Assembly: GCA_051655155.1 (NCBI GenBank) | Contig: JBOFZL010000031.1 | Coordinates: forward strand, 62,001-126,000 | DNA length: 64,000 nt | Direction of reading: 5' to 3' | Source: JBOFZL01 sp051655155 | GTDB taxonomy: Bacteria; Bacillota; Clostridia; Peptostreptococcales; Filifactoraceae | In this document: positions 1 through 8,849 of the stretch, in pieces | Position numbering within the stretch: position 1 is the stretch's first letter | Layout: each line of letters begins with the position of its first letter | Program-made: the position numbers and the translations under genes | Notes under the pieces: model-generated | Told to the model about the DNA's origin: nothing | The model's input: the letters and a program-made list of their open reading frames with translations, nothing else | Database searches by the model: none

Positions 1-286
1 TCATATATTACATGGGACTATTTCGCCTATGGACTCCATAGGACCGGAATTATTAAGGATAAAAGAGTTGGTTACCAGATTATCTAATCCCGATGTGAAA
101 GAGGTAATTTTAGCCACAAATCCTACAATAAATGGAGAGGCAACTGCAATGTATATAGCCAGGTTAATTAAGCCCTTTGGTGTTAAGGTAACACGAATTG
201 CCCATGGACTTCCAGTTGGAGCAAATATTGAATTTGCAGATGACGTAACCATTGGTAAAGCATTGGAAGGAAGAAGAGAAATTTAG
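1..286 (+). CDS. recR: Recombination protein RecR, C-terminal part (5' end outside window)
   Basis: The window opens inside the gene; codons run in frame from base 2 and end in TAG. About 94 C-terminal residues are visible. They carry the RecR Toprim region (LHGTISPMDSIGP, then EVILATNPTINGEATAMYIA) and the conserved end TRIAHGLPVGANIEFAD. RecR acts with RecF/RecO in recombinational gap repair, loading RecA on SSB-coated DNA. The N-terminal helix-hairpin-helix and zinc finger lie upstream and cannot be checked. In many Firmicutes recR follows dnaX and a YbaB-like gene, so those may sit just outside. Confidence 0.95.
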   Translation, partial: HILHGTISPMDSIGPELLRIKELVTRLSNPDVKEVILATNPTINGEATAMYIARLIKPFGVKVTRIAHGLPVGANIEFADDVTIGKALEGRREI

Positions 287-474
287 TCAAAGATATTGAC
301 ATTTAAAGGATATAGGAATATAATATTTGAGTGTAGTAATTGCACATATAGAACAAGTATCTTATGGTAGATATGCAGGTTTAAAAAAAAACTAAATTTG
401 CAGGTCTGCCTTTTTTTATGTAATTTAATAGGAATAAGACATAATTTTATAAAAAAATAGGGAAGGAAAATAAA

Positions 475-1956
475 ATGAAAACGGGATTTGACAATAGTCT
501 TTATGTAAATAAGCAAGCAGAGTGCATAAGAGAACGGATTAAGAGTTTTGGTGGGAAATTATATTTGGAATTTGGCGGAAAGTTATTTGATGATTATCAT
601 GCATCAAGGGTTTTGCCAGGATTTGATATAAATGGCAAAATTAAACTCTTACAAGAGTTTGCTGATACAGCGGAAATAGTATTTTGTATAAATGCAGCAG
701 ATATTGAAAAAAATAAGATAAGAGCGGACTTTGGAATAACTTATGACCAAGATATTCTAAGACAGATAGATAGTATAAGAAAAATGGACTTATTAGTAAG
801 TTCTGTAATAATAACTCAATATAAGGGTCAAGTAGGGGCAGACACATTTAGAAACAAACTAGAGCAAAGAGGAATAAAAACCTATTTACACTATCCTATT
901 CAGGGATATCCTGTAAATATTGATTATGTTGTAAGTGAAGATGGTTTTGGAAAAAATGATTATATAGAAACCAGTAAAAGTTTGGTAGTAATAACAGCAC
1001 CTGGACCGTGCTCAGGAAAACTTGCTACTTGCTTATCTCAATTATACCATGAAAATAAAAGGGGCATAGATGCAGGATATGCAAAATTTGAAACCTTTCC
1101 AATATGGGACATACCTTTAAAACATCCAGTAAACTTAGCTTATGAGGCAGCAACAGCAGACTTAAAAGATGTAAATATGATAGATCCATTTCACTTAGAA
1201 GCCTATGGAATTACAGCTATAAATTATAATAGGGACATAGAGGTATTTCCTGTTGTAAAAAATATGCTAAATAAAATTAAAGGGAGAGAAGTCTATAAAT
1301 CCCCAACTGATATGGGAGTAAATATGGCTACCTATGGAATAGTAGATGATTTAGCTGTAAGAGAAGCAGCAAAACAAGAGATAATAAGAAGATACTTCAA
1401 GGCTTGCTGTGACTACAAATTAGGACGAGTTGATGCAGAGACTGCACCTAGGGTAGAAATGATAATGAATGAATTAGGCGTTAGCGTAAATGATAGAACC
1501 GTTGTGGCATATGCTAAAGCAAAGGAAGAAAAAACAAAAACTCCATCTATGGCAATAGAGCTTAAAGATGGAACTATAATAACAGGAAAAACATCAGAGT
1601 TATTAGACTGTTGTGCTACTACATTGTTAAATGCAATAAAACATCTAGCCGGACTGGCAGATGATATATTATTAATATCACCTATAGTCTTAGAACCTAT
1701 ATTAGATATGAAGAATAATATTTTACACACAAATTCATCAGCCTTAAACATGGAAGAAGTTTTAATAGCTATAAGCATATGTGCAGCTACTAATCCAGTG
1801 GCAGCAAAGGCGTTATCTAAATTACCGGAGCTTAAAAATTGTGAGGCTCATACAACATCTATCCTGCTTCCAACCAATGAAGATGTAATGAGAAGACTAT
1901 TTATAAATACCACATCAGGGGCAGAATATAGTTCAGAGGACTTATATACAAAATAA
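475..1956 (+). CDS. DUF1846 family protein
   Basis: A 493-residue soluble protein preceded by GGAAGG at a good distance from the ATG. The whole length matches my recollection of the DUF1846 family (about 490-500 residues, widespread in Firmicutes and other anaerobes): start KTGFDNSLYVNKQAECIRER, central ITAPGPCSGKLATCLSQLYH (a nucleotide- or phosphate-binding-looking loop), and later NMIDPFHLEAYG and NRDIEVFPVVKNML. The biochemical role of the family is not established as far as I know. It is monocistronic: recR ends 188 bases upstream and a strong bidirectional terminator follows. Confidence 0.85.
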   Translation: MKTGFDNSLYVNKQAECIRERIKSFGGKLYLEFGGKLFDDYHASRVLPGFDINGKIKLLQEFADTAEIVFCINAADIEKNKIRADFGITYDQDILRQIDSIRKMDLLVSSVIITQYKGQVGADTFRNKLEQRGIKTYLHYPIQGYPVNIDYVVSEDGFGKNDYIETSKSLVVITAPGPCSGKLATCLSQLYHENKRGIDAGYAKFETFPIWDIPLKHPVNLAYEAATADLKDVNMIDPFHLEAYGITAINYNRDIEVFPVVKNMLNKIKGREVYKSPTDMGVNMATYGIVDDLAVREAAKQEIIRRYFKACCDYKLGRVDAETAPRVEMIMNELGVSVNDRTVVAYAKAKEEKTKTPSMAIELKDGTIITGKTSELLDCCATTLLNAIKHLAGLADDILLISPIVLEPILDMKNNILHTNSSALNMEEVLIAISICAATNPVAAKALSKLPELKNCEAHTTSILLPTNEDVMRRLFINTTSGAEYSSEDLYTK

Positions 1957-2051
1957 TAAAATTGAAAGCTTTAAAAAATGTTAAACAAGTATAAGATAAA
2001 AGAAAGTAGAACAAAAAAATAAATAGTTAAAGTGATAGAATGGCTAGAATA

Positions 2052-2095
2052 AAAAGTACACCTAAATTCCAATGAATTTAGGTGTACTTTTTTAT
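2052..2095. terminator. Bidirectional terminator between the DUF1846 gene and parB
   Basis: A perfect long stem (AAAAGTACACCTAAATTC pairing with its complement across a CAAT loop), followed by T6 on the plus strand and by a T-run on the minus strand. The flanking genes converge here, so one hairpin can serve both. Confidence 0.9.
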
Positions 2096-2133
2096 AAGGT
2101 TTTATATTTAAGTTTTTCAACCAATTTATAGAG

Positions 2134-3246
2134 TTATTTTTCATTATCGATAGATCTGGTTCTTTGCTTTTTATTTTTTAAATATGACTCTAAGGCTTTG
2201 ATAGTAAGCTCTTCAATATTTTCTGTATCCATATCATATTTTTTTAACATATTTACTATTGTAAGCTCTCTAAGTTCTAAAGCTTTTTCCACCTTGGTTA
2301 TTATCTGAGAATTTGTTTCTGTAGTAAAAAACTTGGTCAACATCTTAGGCTTTAGTGAAACTGGAGAGGAGTAAGCTTTTTTTATACTAGAAATTATTTT
2401 GATTCTGCTATTTAAAATATCTTTAATAGTATCAGCAGAAAGTTTATGCTGCTTAGAGTAAGATTTAAGTAACTCGCCTTTTTCTATATCTAGTTTATAT
2501 CTATTTTCAGATAGAATTTCAAAAAGTTGAATTTGTTCATTTATATTTAGGTGAGAAATAGGCACTCCAGCATTAACTGGAATTTTATCTTCATCTACTA
2601 GATCCATAAGCTCAGGGATAAGATGGGTAAGACGTATATATCGTTGCACTTCTGCTCCCGAAACATCATATCTTCGAGCAAGAGAATCTCGACTCTTACT
2701 TAGGTGTTCGATTTGAACACTTCTGCTGTGTTCATTCAAATCACTGGCTTTATCTAAGTTTTCTAATTCTTCTACTTCCTCTACTTTCTGGTTTAGCTTA
2801 CGTTCTTCCTTTAGACCTTCTAATTCTAGCTTGAAGGCCCATGCTTTTTCGCTAGGGAGCATATCTGTTAATGCTCTTTGGAAAAAGTTGGATTGGGTTA
2901 CAATAAGTTTTGCAGCTCCCTGACTGATACCTTTTTTGATTATGGCAGGAACAGATTCATATCCCGCTAATTCAGCTGCCTTTGCTCTATTGTGTCCTGA
3001 TAAGATCATGTACTTATCTTTCTCAGGACATACTATTATAGGGTTCATAACGCCATTTTCTCTGACGCTCTCAATCATATCTTCAAGTCTTTTGCCGGAA
3101 TACATTTTAAAAGGGTGATTTTTATAAGGTATCAAGCTTTTTATATTTACTTGTACTATTTCTGTGACAGAATCTAAGTTAATTTCAGGTAAAGTATCAT
3201 CTCCACCAAAAAGGCTATCAATATGCTTTATTTTTATTTCTTTCAC
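2134..3246 (-). CDS. ParB/RepB/Spo0J-family partition protein
   Basis: A 370-residue protein with a GTG start 8 bases after AGGAGGG. Residues about 28-125 form a ParB N-terminal domain: IKSLIPYKNHPFKMYSGKRL, then the CTP-binding-type motif SGHNRAKAAELAGY. A central helix-turn-helix region (residues about 185-215, SLARRYDVSGAEVQRYIRL) follows, then a C-terminal helical part. It is longer than typical chromosomal Spo0J (about 290 residues) and has an acidic, Lys/Glu-rich insertion near residues 145-180. It lies 15 bases downstream of a ParA gene. This is the architecture of plasmid- or element-type ParB copies seen in clostridial genomes. No consensus parS (TGTTTCACGTGAAACA) was noticed nearby. 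Confidence 0.88.
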   Translation of the reverse strand: MKEIKIKHIDSLFGGDDTLPEINLDSVTEIVQVNIKSLIPYKNHPFKMYSGKRLEDMIESVRENGVMNPIIVCPEKDKYMILSGHNRAKAAELAGYESVPAIIKKGISQGAAKLIVTQSNFFQRALTDMLPSEKAWAFKLELEGLKEERKLNQKVEEVEELENLDKASDLNEHSRSVQIEHLSKSRDSLARRYDVSGAEVQRYIRLTHLIPELMDLVDEDKIPVNAGVPISHLNINEQIQLFEILSENRYKLDIEKGELLKSYSKQHKLSADTIKDILNSRIKIISSIKKAYSSPVSLKPKMLTKFFTTETNSQIITKVEKALELRELTIVNMLKKYDMDTENIEELTIKALESYLKNKKQRTRSIDNEK

Positions 3247-3261
3247 TAATAATCCCTCCTA

Positions 3262-4050
3262 TTACTTTAATTTTTCGTATTCTCTTGCTAAGTCAACATA
3301 GGCCTCTGCCACTTTGCCATTAGGCTCATAGTCAAGTATACTTTTCCCTAGATAATTGGCTTCATCAACTTTTACTGACTTAGGTATCTTGGTTTCAAAA
3401 ACATATACAGCTTGGCCAAAGGCATCTTCTATAGCCTTAAGAACCTTCCTAGAAATATTCACTCTATCAGAATACATGGTCATTAAGATGCCATCTACAG
3501 ATATATTCTTATTAGTATATTTTTTTACTCTTCGTATAGAGTCTATAAGAAGTTCTAGGCCTTTTGCAGATAAAATTTGTGCAGTTGTGGTAATAAGGAC
3601 ACTATCACAGGCTGTAAGAGCATTAACCACAAGTAAACCTAAAGATGGAGAACAATCAATAATAATATAGTCATAGTCCTTTCTTAGAGGCTCTAAGATT
3701 GACTTTAATATCATTTCACGACTCATGGTATTGAATAAGGCAGTTTCGATGGCAGAGAGTTCTATACTGCTAGGAATCAGGTTTAAGTTTCCTGAACCTA
3801 AAATGTAGTTTCTGTCATTTGGAAGTTCTTTATCATCTATGGCTAATTTCATTAGGTGGTATATGGAGGTATCTAAATCATCTGGTTCTTCTACTCCAAA
3901 ACATATTGTAAGGCTACTTTGAGGGTCAAAATCTACAAGTAAAACTTTGCTTCCTCTCTCGGATAAAGCGGCACCAAGATTAAGGCTGGTGGTAGTCTTA
4001 CCTACCCCACCTTTTTGATTGCTTACAGCTATAATCTTTGCATTTTTCAT
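3262..4050 (-). CDS. ParA/Soj-family ATPase
   Basis: The deviant Walker A motif KGGVGKTTTSLN sits near the N terminus, followed by VDFDPQSSLT and the Walker B-like region YIIIDCSPSLG, all diagnostic for ParA/MinD ATPases. From the ATG at 4050 the protein is 262 residues, close to the 250-260 usual for Soj. An in-frame ATG at 4113 would add 21 residues not typical of the family, so 4050 is preferred, although its Shine-Dalgarno is weak. With the ParB gene 15 bases downstream it forms a parAB partition operon that would segregate DNA carrying a parS site. Confidence 0.9.
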   Translation of the reverse strand: MKNAKIIAVSNQKGGVGKTTTSLNLGAALSERGSKVLLVDFDPQSSLTICFGVEEPDDLDTSIYHLMKLAIDDKELPNDRNYILGSGNLNLIPSSIELSAIETALFNTMSREMILKSILEPLRKDYDYIIIDCSPSLGLLVVNALTACDSVLITTTAQILSAKGLELLIDSIRRVKKYTNKNISVDGILMTMYSDRVNISRKVLKAIEDAFGQAVYVFETKIPKSVKVDEANYLGKSILDYEPNGKVAEAYVDLAREYEKLK

Positions 4051-4209
4051 ATATATGGCGTTTAGCCTAACACATCCTTTCGGTTTTATAAAATTATGTA
4101 AATAGTATACCATAAAATGATTTACTAATAAAGAAATTAGTTAAGAAGTGCGGTAAGTTAGGTTAGCTGATATTACTTTATTTTATAGAAAAGATCTTAG
4201 ATAAATTGC

Positions 4210-4256
4210 AAAAAATTAGAGAGTGCATTAGAATATATCTAAATTACACCCTCTAA
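4210..4256 (-). terminator. Terminator of the reductase/symporter operon
   Basis: On the minus strand an imperfect stem (TTAGAG-x-GTG pairing with CAC-x-CTCTAA) is followed by TTTTTT. It lies 38 bases beyond the symporter stop codon, consistent with the 3' end of the grd-type operon. Confidence 0.75.
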
Positions 4257-4293
4257 TATGTTAACCTAAACCACTATTTTGATTTATTAATGA

Positions 4294-5655
4294 TTACCTA
4301 ATTAATAGTGGTAATATTCCTGATGAAAATATCCAAAGTAGAGCTGCTGGAACTAGAATCATTATAATTGGTTTCCAATAATTTTGAATTTTTATTATAG
4401 TTGCTCCATTATTAATATCATTTTTGAAGTTGTCAAATTTCCATACAAAGATTGTGAAGAATGCTAATACTAAGGCGCCTAGAGGCATCATTATATCTCC
4501 GGATAAGAAGTCAACAAAATTAAATATATCTTTTCCTAGTATGGTTACGTCTTTCCATGGTCCTTTTGCTAAAACGCTTGGTATTCCTGCAATAAAGATT
4601 GCAACTAAGGATATCCATATAGATTTTTTTCGTTCTATTTTAAATATTTCTTCACAAGTCACAATTATAGGCTCTAGATATCCAAGAGCAGATGTTAAAG
4701 CTGCAAAGAAAACTAAAATAAAAAACATGGTTCCAAATATTTGTCCGAAAGCTATTTTTGAGAATAAATTAGACATTGTAACAAACATTAAACTTGGGCC
4801 AGAGCCTGGTTCAAGTCCTAAGGCAAATATAGCAGGGAATATCATAAATCCAGCTATAAGTGCAGCTAGTGTATCAAAACCTACTATCATAGTGGCATCT
4901 ACAGGGATATTACTATCTTTTTTAAGGTAGCTACCATATATAAAGCCTCCACCGCTGGCGATACCTATTGAGAAGAAAGCTTGACCTAAAGCTGTCAATA
5001 AAACACTACCATTAATTTTTGAAAAATCCACTGTTAAATACCATTTTAAACCTTCTCCTGCACCGGGAAGTGTTAAAGATCTTATTGTCAGAAGGACTAG
5101 CATAATAAACAGTGCTGGCATCATTATGCTGCAACCTTTTTCTAAACCGGAATTTAGTCCAAGGGATGAAATAATACCAACTATTACTATACCTATCAAC
5201 ATAAATAGCATAAGTGAGCTTGGATTAGAAGTAAAGTTTTCAAATACTGCAGTATAACCAGCGGCATCAAGGCCATTTAATTGTCCAGAAACCATTTTTA
5301 CTATATAACTTATAATCCAACCCATAATCTGAAGATAGTAACTTAGGATTAGGAAGGCTGCAAGGACACCAAGCCATCCAAATATTACCCAAGGACTTCC
5401 TTTTTTTGTAAGGCTTCTCATTCCATCTACAGGGTTAAGTTGAGTTTTACGACCTAGACCTACCTCCATATAGAATAAAGGAAGACCGATTAGTGCGATA
5501 ATTATTAAATATACTAGAACAAAGGCACCTCCACCTTTAGTTCCTACTAAATAAGGAAATCTCCATATATTTCCAAGACCTATAGAGAAACCTGCTGCAG
5601 CCATTATATATCCAAATCGGCTACCCCAATTCCCTCTGTTTTTATTGTCGCTCAT
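4294..5655 (-). CDS. Sodium-dependent NSS-family amino-acid symporter
   Basis: A 453-residue polytopic membrane protein. The N terminus has the NSS (neurotransmitter:sodium symporter, SNF) signature: RFGYIMAAAGFSIGLGNIWR, then FPYLVGTKGGGAFVL, which forms the unwound TM1 substrate and sodium site. About 11-12 hydrophobic helices follow, with the conserved GQAFFSIGIASGGGFIYGS around TM6. NSS proteins import amino acids or derivatives with sodium. The gene starts 24 bases after the GrdB-type stop, so it is the last gene of the reductase operon and probably imports that enzyme's substrate (sarcosine, betaine or glycine). The exact substrate is inference. Confidence 0.92.
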   Translation of the reverse strand: MSDNKNRGNWGSRFGYIMAAAGFSIGLGNIWRFPYLVGTKGGGAFVLVYLIIIALIGLPLFYMEVGLGRKTQLNPVDGMRSLTKKGSPWVIFGWLGVLAAFLILSYYLQIMGWIISYIVKMVSGQLNGLDAAGYTAVFENFTSNPSSLMLFMLIGIVIVGIISSLGLNSGLEKGCSIMMPALFIMLVLLTIRSLTLPGAGEGLKWYLTVDFSKINGSVLLTALGQAFFSIGIASGGGFIYGSYLKKDSNIPVDATMIVGFDTLAALIAGFMIFPAIFALGLEPGSGPSLMFVTMSNLFSKIAFGQIFGTMFFILVFFAALTSALGYLEPIIVTCEEIFKIERKKSIWISLVAIFIAGIPSVLAKGPWKDVTILGKDIFNFVDFLSGDIMMPLGALVLAFFTIFVWKFDNFKNDINNGATIIKIQNYWKPIIMILVPAALLWIFSSGILPLLIR

Positions 5656-5679
5656 AACCTACCTCCAATCTTAATTCTC

Positions 5680-6975
5680 CTAGTTAAATATGGTAACGCC
5701 ATCAACCTCACTGGACAAAGCGTCTATAGCTTTGTTAACAAGTGTTTTTCTTAGTAAAAACTCTTTATCTTTATCTAAGTTTGGATCACCTACTGGATAA
5801 GGAATTGCTATTGTAGGAACTATTCTATTTGCACCTACGGACTGAGATATAGTTGTTATAGTAGACATATGAACGATAGGAAGACCATAACGTTCAATTT
5901 CTTTTACCATCGTTGCCCCGCAACGTGTGCAAGTACCTCAGGTAGAAGTTAAGATAACTCCATCTACTCCCATATTCTTTAGTTCAGCACCAATTTCCTT
6001 ACCGAAGGCTATAGCATTGCCAACGGCTGTACCTGTACCTGTGGTAGTATAAAATAGTTCGAATACTTTTCCTATTTTTCCTTCTTTTTCCAATTCTTTA
6101 AGAGCATCTAAAGGAACAACTCTATCAGGAGAAGCGTTGGCATATACTGGGTCATAACCGCCGTGGATAGTAATAAAATCATTGTCAAGATTTGATTTAG
6201 AAGAGATATCGTACTTACCCCACTTTTGAGCTGAAGCCGATTGAATTTTATCAGGGTTTCCTTTTGGAACAATACCTCCAGATGTAACCAAAGCTATCAC
6301 TGCCTTACTCATGTCCTTAATAGGCGCAGCTGGCTCAACAGTGTCAAATTCAGGCATTGGCAATTCAGTTGTAAAATCTTGATTATTAAGACGTTTTAAT
6401 AACATATCTACGGCACGTTTAGCACCTATATCAGAAACTAAAACTGTATCTCTTCTGCCTTGAACAAAATATCCGTCTGATGGCTGAACATCTTGATTAG
6501 ATAATATTAACTTAGCTATTTTGCTCATGCCACCAAGTGCATGACGCATATCAGCAGCAGAAGCGCTTGTAGGAACAACATAGGCTATGCCTCTGCATTG
6601 ATTTAAACCAGGGTTTTCCTCATACATACCGCTTATAACTTTTATGTTATATTTTTCACTTGCATATTTAGCAACATTGGCACAGGCCATTCCATAACGA
6701 CCAGCGTTAAAGGCAGGACCTACCACCATAATATCAGGCTTTATACTATTTATAGCGTTATCGAGAAATTTAAGAGCGTCCTCAAGGTTTTCGTTAAAAT
6801 AGTTATCACCACATATTAATGTTGCTACAACTTCACCTAGACCATCAATTTCTTTGTTGAATTGGGTAGATGGACCTACAGTACCTTCAAGAATTGACGG
6901 AGGATAACTTGCCTTATCTTCTCCTCCTATTTGACCAAAAAACTGATTTAAATAAAATAAAATTCTTTTGCTCAT
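5680..6975 (-). CDS. Glycine/sarcosine/betaine reductase component B, GrdB/GrdF/GrdH-type selenoprotein (in-frame UGA = Sec346)
   Basis: Conceptual translation through a TGA at 5938-5940 gives a 431-residue protein: 345 residues ending GVDGVILTST, then Sec, then GTCTRCGATMVKEIERYG and the rest to TAA at 5680. This is the family's hallmark UxxCxxC context, and Sec346 lies close to the position known in GrdB proteins. Without readthrough the gene would look like two ORFs. Component B gives substrate specificity: the selenol, with the pyruvoyl subunit, cleaves the C-N bond and passes a carboxymethyl group to selenoprotein A. The N terminus (RILFYLNQFFGQIGGED) is typical. The paralogue type (glycine, sarcosine or betaine) cannot be fixed here. 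The gene starts 11 bases after the GrdE-type stop. Confidence 0.95.
5911..5925 (-). promoter_or_regulatory. Bacterial SECIS-like hairpin downstream of the UGA
   Basis: On the minus strand CGTTGC-GGG-GCAACG forms a perfect 6-bp stem with a GGG loop, starting 12 bases after the UGA and lying inside the coding sequence. Bacterial SECIS elements lie immediately 3' of the Sec codon, with an apical loop carrying G residues that bind SelB. The position and the G-rich loop fit. The exact lower stem was not modelled. Confidence 0.75.
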
Positions 6976-6986
6976 ATCAAAACCTC

Positions 6987-8279
6987 CTATCTTAAATTTA
7001 TAGTGGCATTATGATAGCCAATTTCAGAAGTAGCACCAATTACAGCATTTAACTCACAAAGGATAGTTCCATCATCATTTACAGAACCTACCCAACCACC
7101 AGCTAAGTTTTCAATTGCTTTTTCAGAGCCTAATACACAATCAGCTTTTTCAAGATGTACCACATGACTAACATTACCTGTAGAAATCACTGCAACTGCT
7201 GCCTTTGAAACGTCGGCCAATGGTTGACTCATTCCGTCCCAACCAGCACACTCATCAGTTATAAGAACAGTTTTAATCCCCATTTTTTCAAGGCGAGAGC
7301 ATATCATTACTAAGTCCGAATCAGGATTACCATATCCCTCTTCACTTACAATAACTCCATCTGCACCAAGCATTTGACAAAGTTTAGCAGTATAATCGCA
7401 GGTTCTAAATTTACCTGCAAGTGTAGTCAGCTCCGGTGTCAAGATGACCCCTAAAAAGTTAATTTCTTTCCCGTGCTTTTTGTAAAGTTCTTCAATTACT
7501 GCATTATTTTGATGCTGATAAGTGGTAATTTTATCACAAGCAGCTACGCAGTTACCACTGATAACAGCTCCGTCAAGTTCTTCATTTGGATGTATAAGAG
7601 TTGGCAGTATTTGTTGAGAATTGACACCATAGATATATCCATCATGTAAGAGCCCTTGTGAAATAAGCATCTCTACATATACTACCTTTGGAAGATGTGG
7701 ATATTTTTTACTCTCTTCTGCTATGGAACCGATTTCATATAAATTTACTTCATCAGGGACAATTTCTTTAGCGATTTCGCCTATTATTTCACTTGCTCTA
7801 AGTCCTACAAGTCTAACTGTAGTTTCATGTTCGTGAGGTTTAAGTCCGTCTACTACAGATATGTCAACAACTATGTTTAAAGTTTTGGAAAAAGGAGTCC
7901 ACTTTCCACCTTCGCCCCACATATCAATTACACCTTCTTGAAAACCTACAATATCTCCTATAGTAACCACAGCAACATTTTTAAGGATGTTCACTCGTCC
8001 TGTTCCAAGTTGACCAACATCTGAAGTAACTCCTGAAAATCCTTTAATACCATCAACTTTAACTCTAGGTTCAATAACATCTTTAACCGGAATTATTCTG
8101 GTTTTTTCTCCGGGACGAGCCAAATCAATTTTAATATCTTTTACATTAGGATTAGTTTTTAACTGTTGTATAACATATTCTTTGTTAACATAAAGAATCC
8201 CGTTTTCCACTTTGTTTTCTGAAGAAAAAACAACGTCTTTAATTTTGATTATTCCTTGCTCAAGTTTCAAATTAATCAC
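6987..8279 (-). CDS. Glycine/sarcosine/betaine reductase component B proprotein, GrdE/GrdG/GrdI type
   Basis: A 430-residue protein, close to the usual length of about 428. It contains the conserved Asn-Cys site (SGNCVAAC, Cys244). Family members self-cleave there into two subunits, the downstream one gaining an N-terminal pyruvoyl group that forms a Schiff base with the substrate amine. Other family sequences include GFSGVTSDVGQLGTGRVNILKN (partly) and GVILTPELTTLAG. The gene overlaps grdX by 4 bases (ATGA), and the selenoprotein partner starts 11 bases downstream, so the subunits are translationally coupled. Confidence 0.94.
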   Translation of the reverse strand: MINLKLEQGIIKIKDVVFSSENKVENGILYVNKEYVIQQLKTNPNVKDIKIDLARPGEKTRIIPVKDVIEPRVKVDGIKGFSGVTSDVGQLGTGRVNILKNVAVVTIGDIVGFQEGVIDMWGEGGKWTPFSKTLNIVVDISVVDGLKPHEHETTVRLVGLRASEIIGEIAKEIVPDEVNLYEIGSIAEESKKYPHLPKVVYVEMLISQGLLHDGYIYGVNSQQILPTLIHPNEELDGAVISGNCVAACDKITTYQHQNNAVIEELYKKHGKEINFLGVILTPELTTLAGKFRTCDYTAKLCQMLGADGVIVSEEGYGNPDSDLVMICSRLEKMGIKTVLITDECAGWDGMSQPLADVSKAAVAVISTGNVSHVVHLEKADCVLGSEKAIENLAGGWVGSVNDDGTILCELNAVIGATSEIGYHNATINLR

Positions 8280-8647
8280 CTCCGAATAATATTAGCCTCA
8301 TTTAAGGCAGATAAAAGTAACTCTTTGTCAATACTTGAATAGTCTCGATAATTTAGAAGGTCTTCCCCTCTACTTAAGTTTATAAGCTGATGCTTTTCTA
8401 AAGCTGCCTCAATATCCATTAGACTTTGTTGGTGGATAGAGCTACTTGTATCACTAACAATAATTGTCTTAATAGGTGACATAATCATCCGTATACTGGC
8501 ACCAAGGGGACTGTTGATTAAAGTATGACCCTTATGAACATAATCCCTTGTTTTTAGTAGAACATTAAGACTTTCTCCATCGACAAAAACTTTTGGAATA
8601 TCCAAATCGGTTAAGTGTGGATTATTAGTTATAAGCATATAATTCAA
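8276..8647 (-). CDS. grdX: GrdX family protein
   Basis: A 123-residue protein if it starts at the TTG at 8647, which sits 6-7 bases after AAAGGAGGG. The upstream ATG at 8665 would put that Shine-Dalgarno inside the coding region, and the ATG at 8638 is too far from it. The N terminus (MNYMLITNNPHL) and the middle (HKGHTLINSPLGASIRMIMSPIKT, partly) match GrdX, the small protein usually encoded first in glycine reductase operons. Its function is unknown. It leads the operon here, directly behind a good sigma-A-type promoter. Confidence 0.85.
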   Translation of the reverse strand: MNYMLITNNPHLTDLDIPKVFVDGESLNVLLKTRDYVHKGHTLINSPLGASIRMIMSPIKTIIVSDTSSSIHQQSLMDIEAALEKHQLINLSRGEDLLNYRDYSSIDKELLLSALNEANIIRR

Positions 8648-8674
8648 GAAAAACCCTCCTTTCATATTATATGT

Positions 8675-8703
8675 ATTATAAAAGTTTTTTATATGTTTTT
8701 CAA
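8675..8703 (-). promoter_or_regulatory. Sigma-A-type promoter of the grdX operon
   Basis: On the minus strand TTGAAA (8703-8698) is separated by exactly 17 bases from TATAAT (8680-8675). Transcription would begin near 8668, about 20 bases before the TTG start of grdX. The GntR regulator encoded just upstream is the obvious candidate controller. Confidence 0.8.
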
Positions 8704-8800
8704 TAGTTTTTTAAAATAATGTTAAAAAAATATTTTGGAGTTTAAAATAAAGCAAAGAAATGTGCAATAAAATATGTATATATATAAGTAAAGCTGTATA

Positions 8801-8842
8801 AAAAAACCTAACTTAATTCAGATATATGAAATAAGTTAGGTT
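8801..8842 (-). terminator. Terminator of the gntR gene
   Basis: The arms AACCTAACTTA and TAAGTTAGGTT are separated by a 16-base loop region; on the minus strand the hairpin is followed by a T6 tract. It sits just after the GntR-regulator stop codon and upstream of the grdX promoter, insulating the operon. Confidence 0.8.
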
Positions 8843-8849
8843 AATAGAT

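Noticed and set aside
380..420. Terminator after recR (GCAGGTCTGCC then T7)
   Set aside because: The possible stem leaves only a two-base loop; not convincing as an intrinsic terminator.
4157..4170. DtxR half-site TTAGGTTAG upstream of parA
   Set aside because: Only one half of the palindrome is present and the neighbouring gene has no link to metals.
5680..5910. Separate 76-residue ORF at the end of the GrdB-type gene
   Set aside because: It is the same frame after an in-frame UGA with family-typical sequence on both sides; best read as one selenoprotein.
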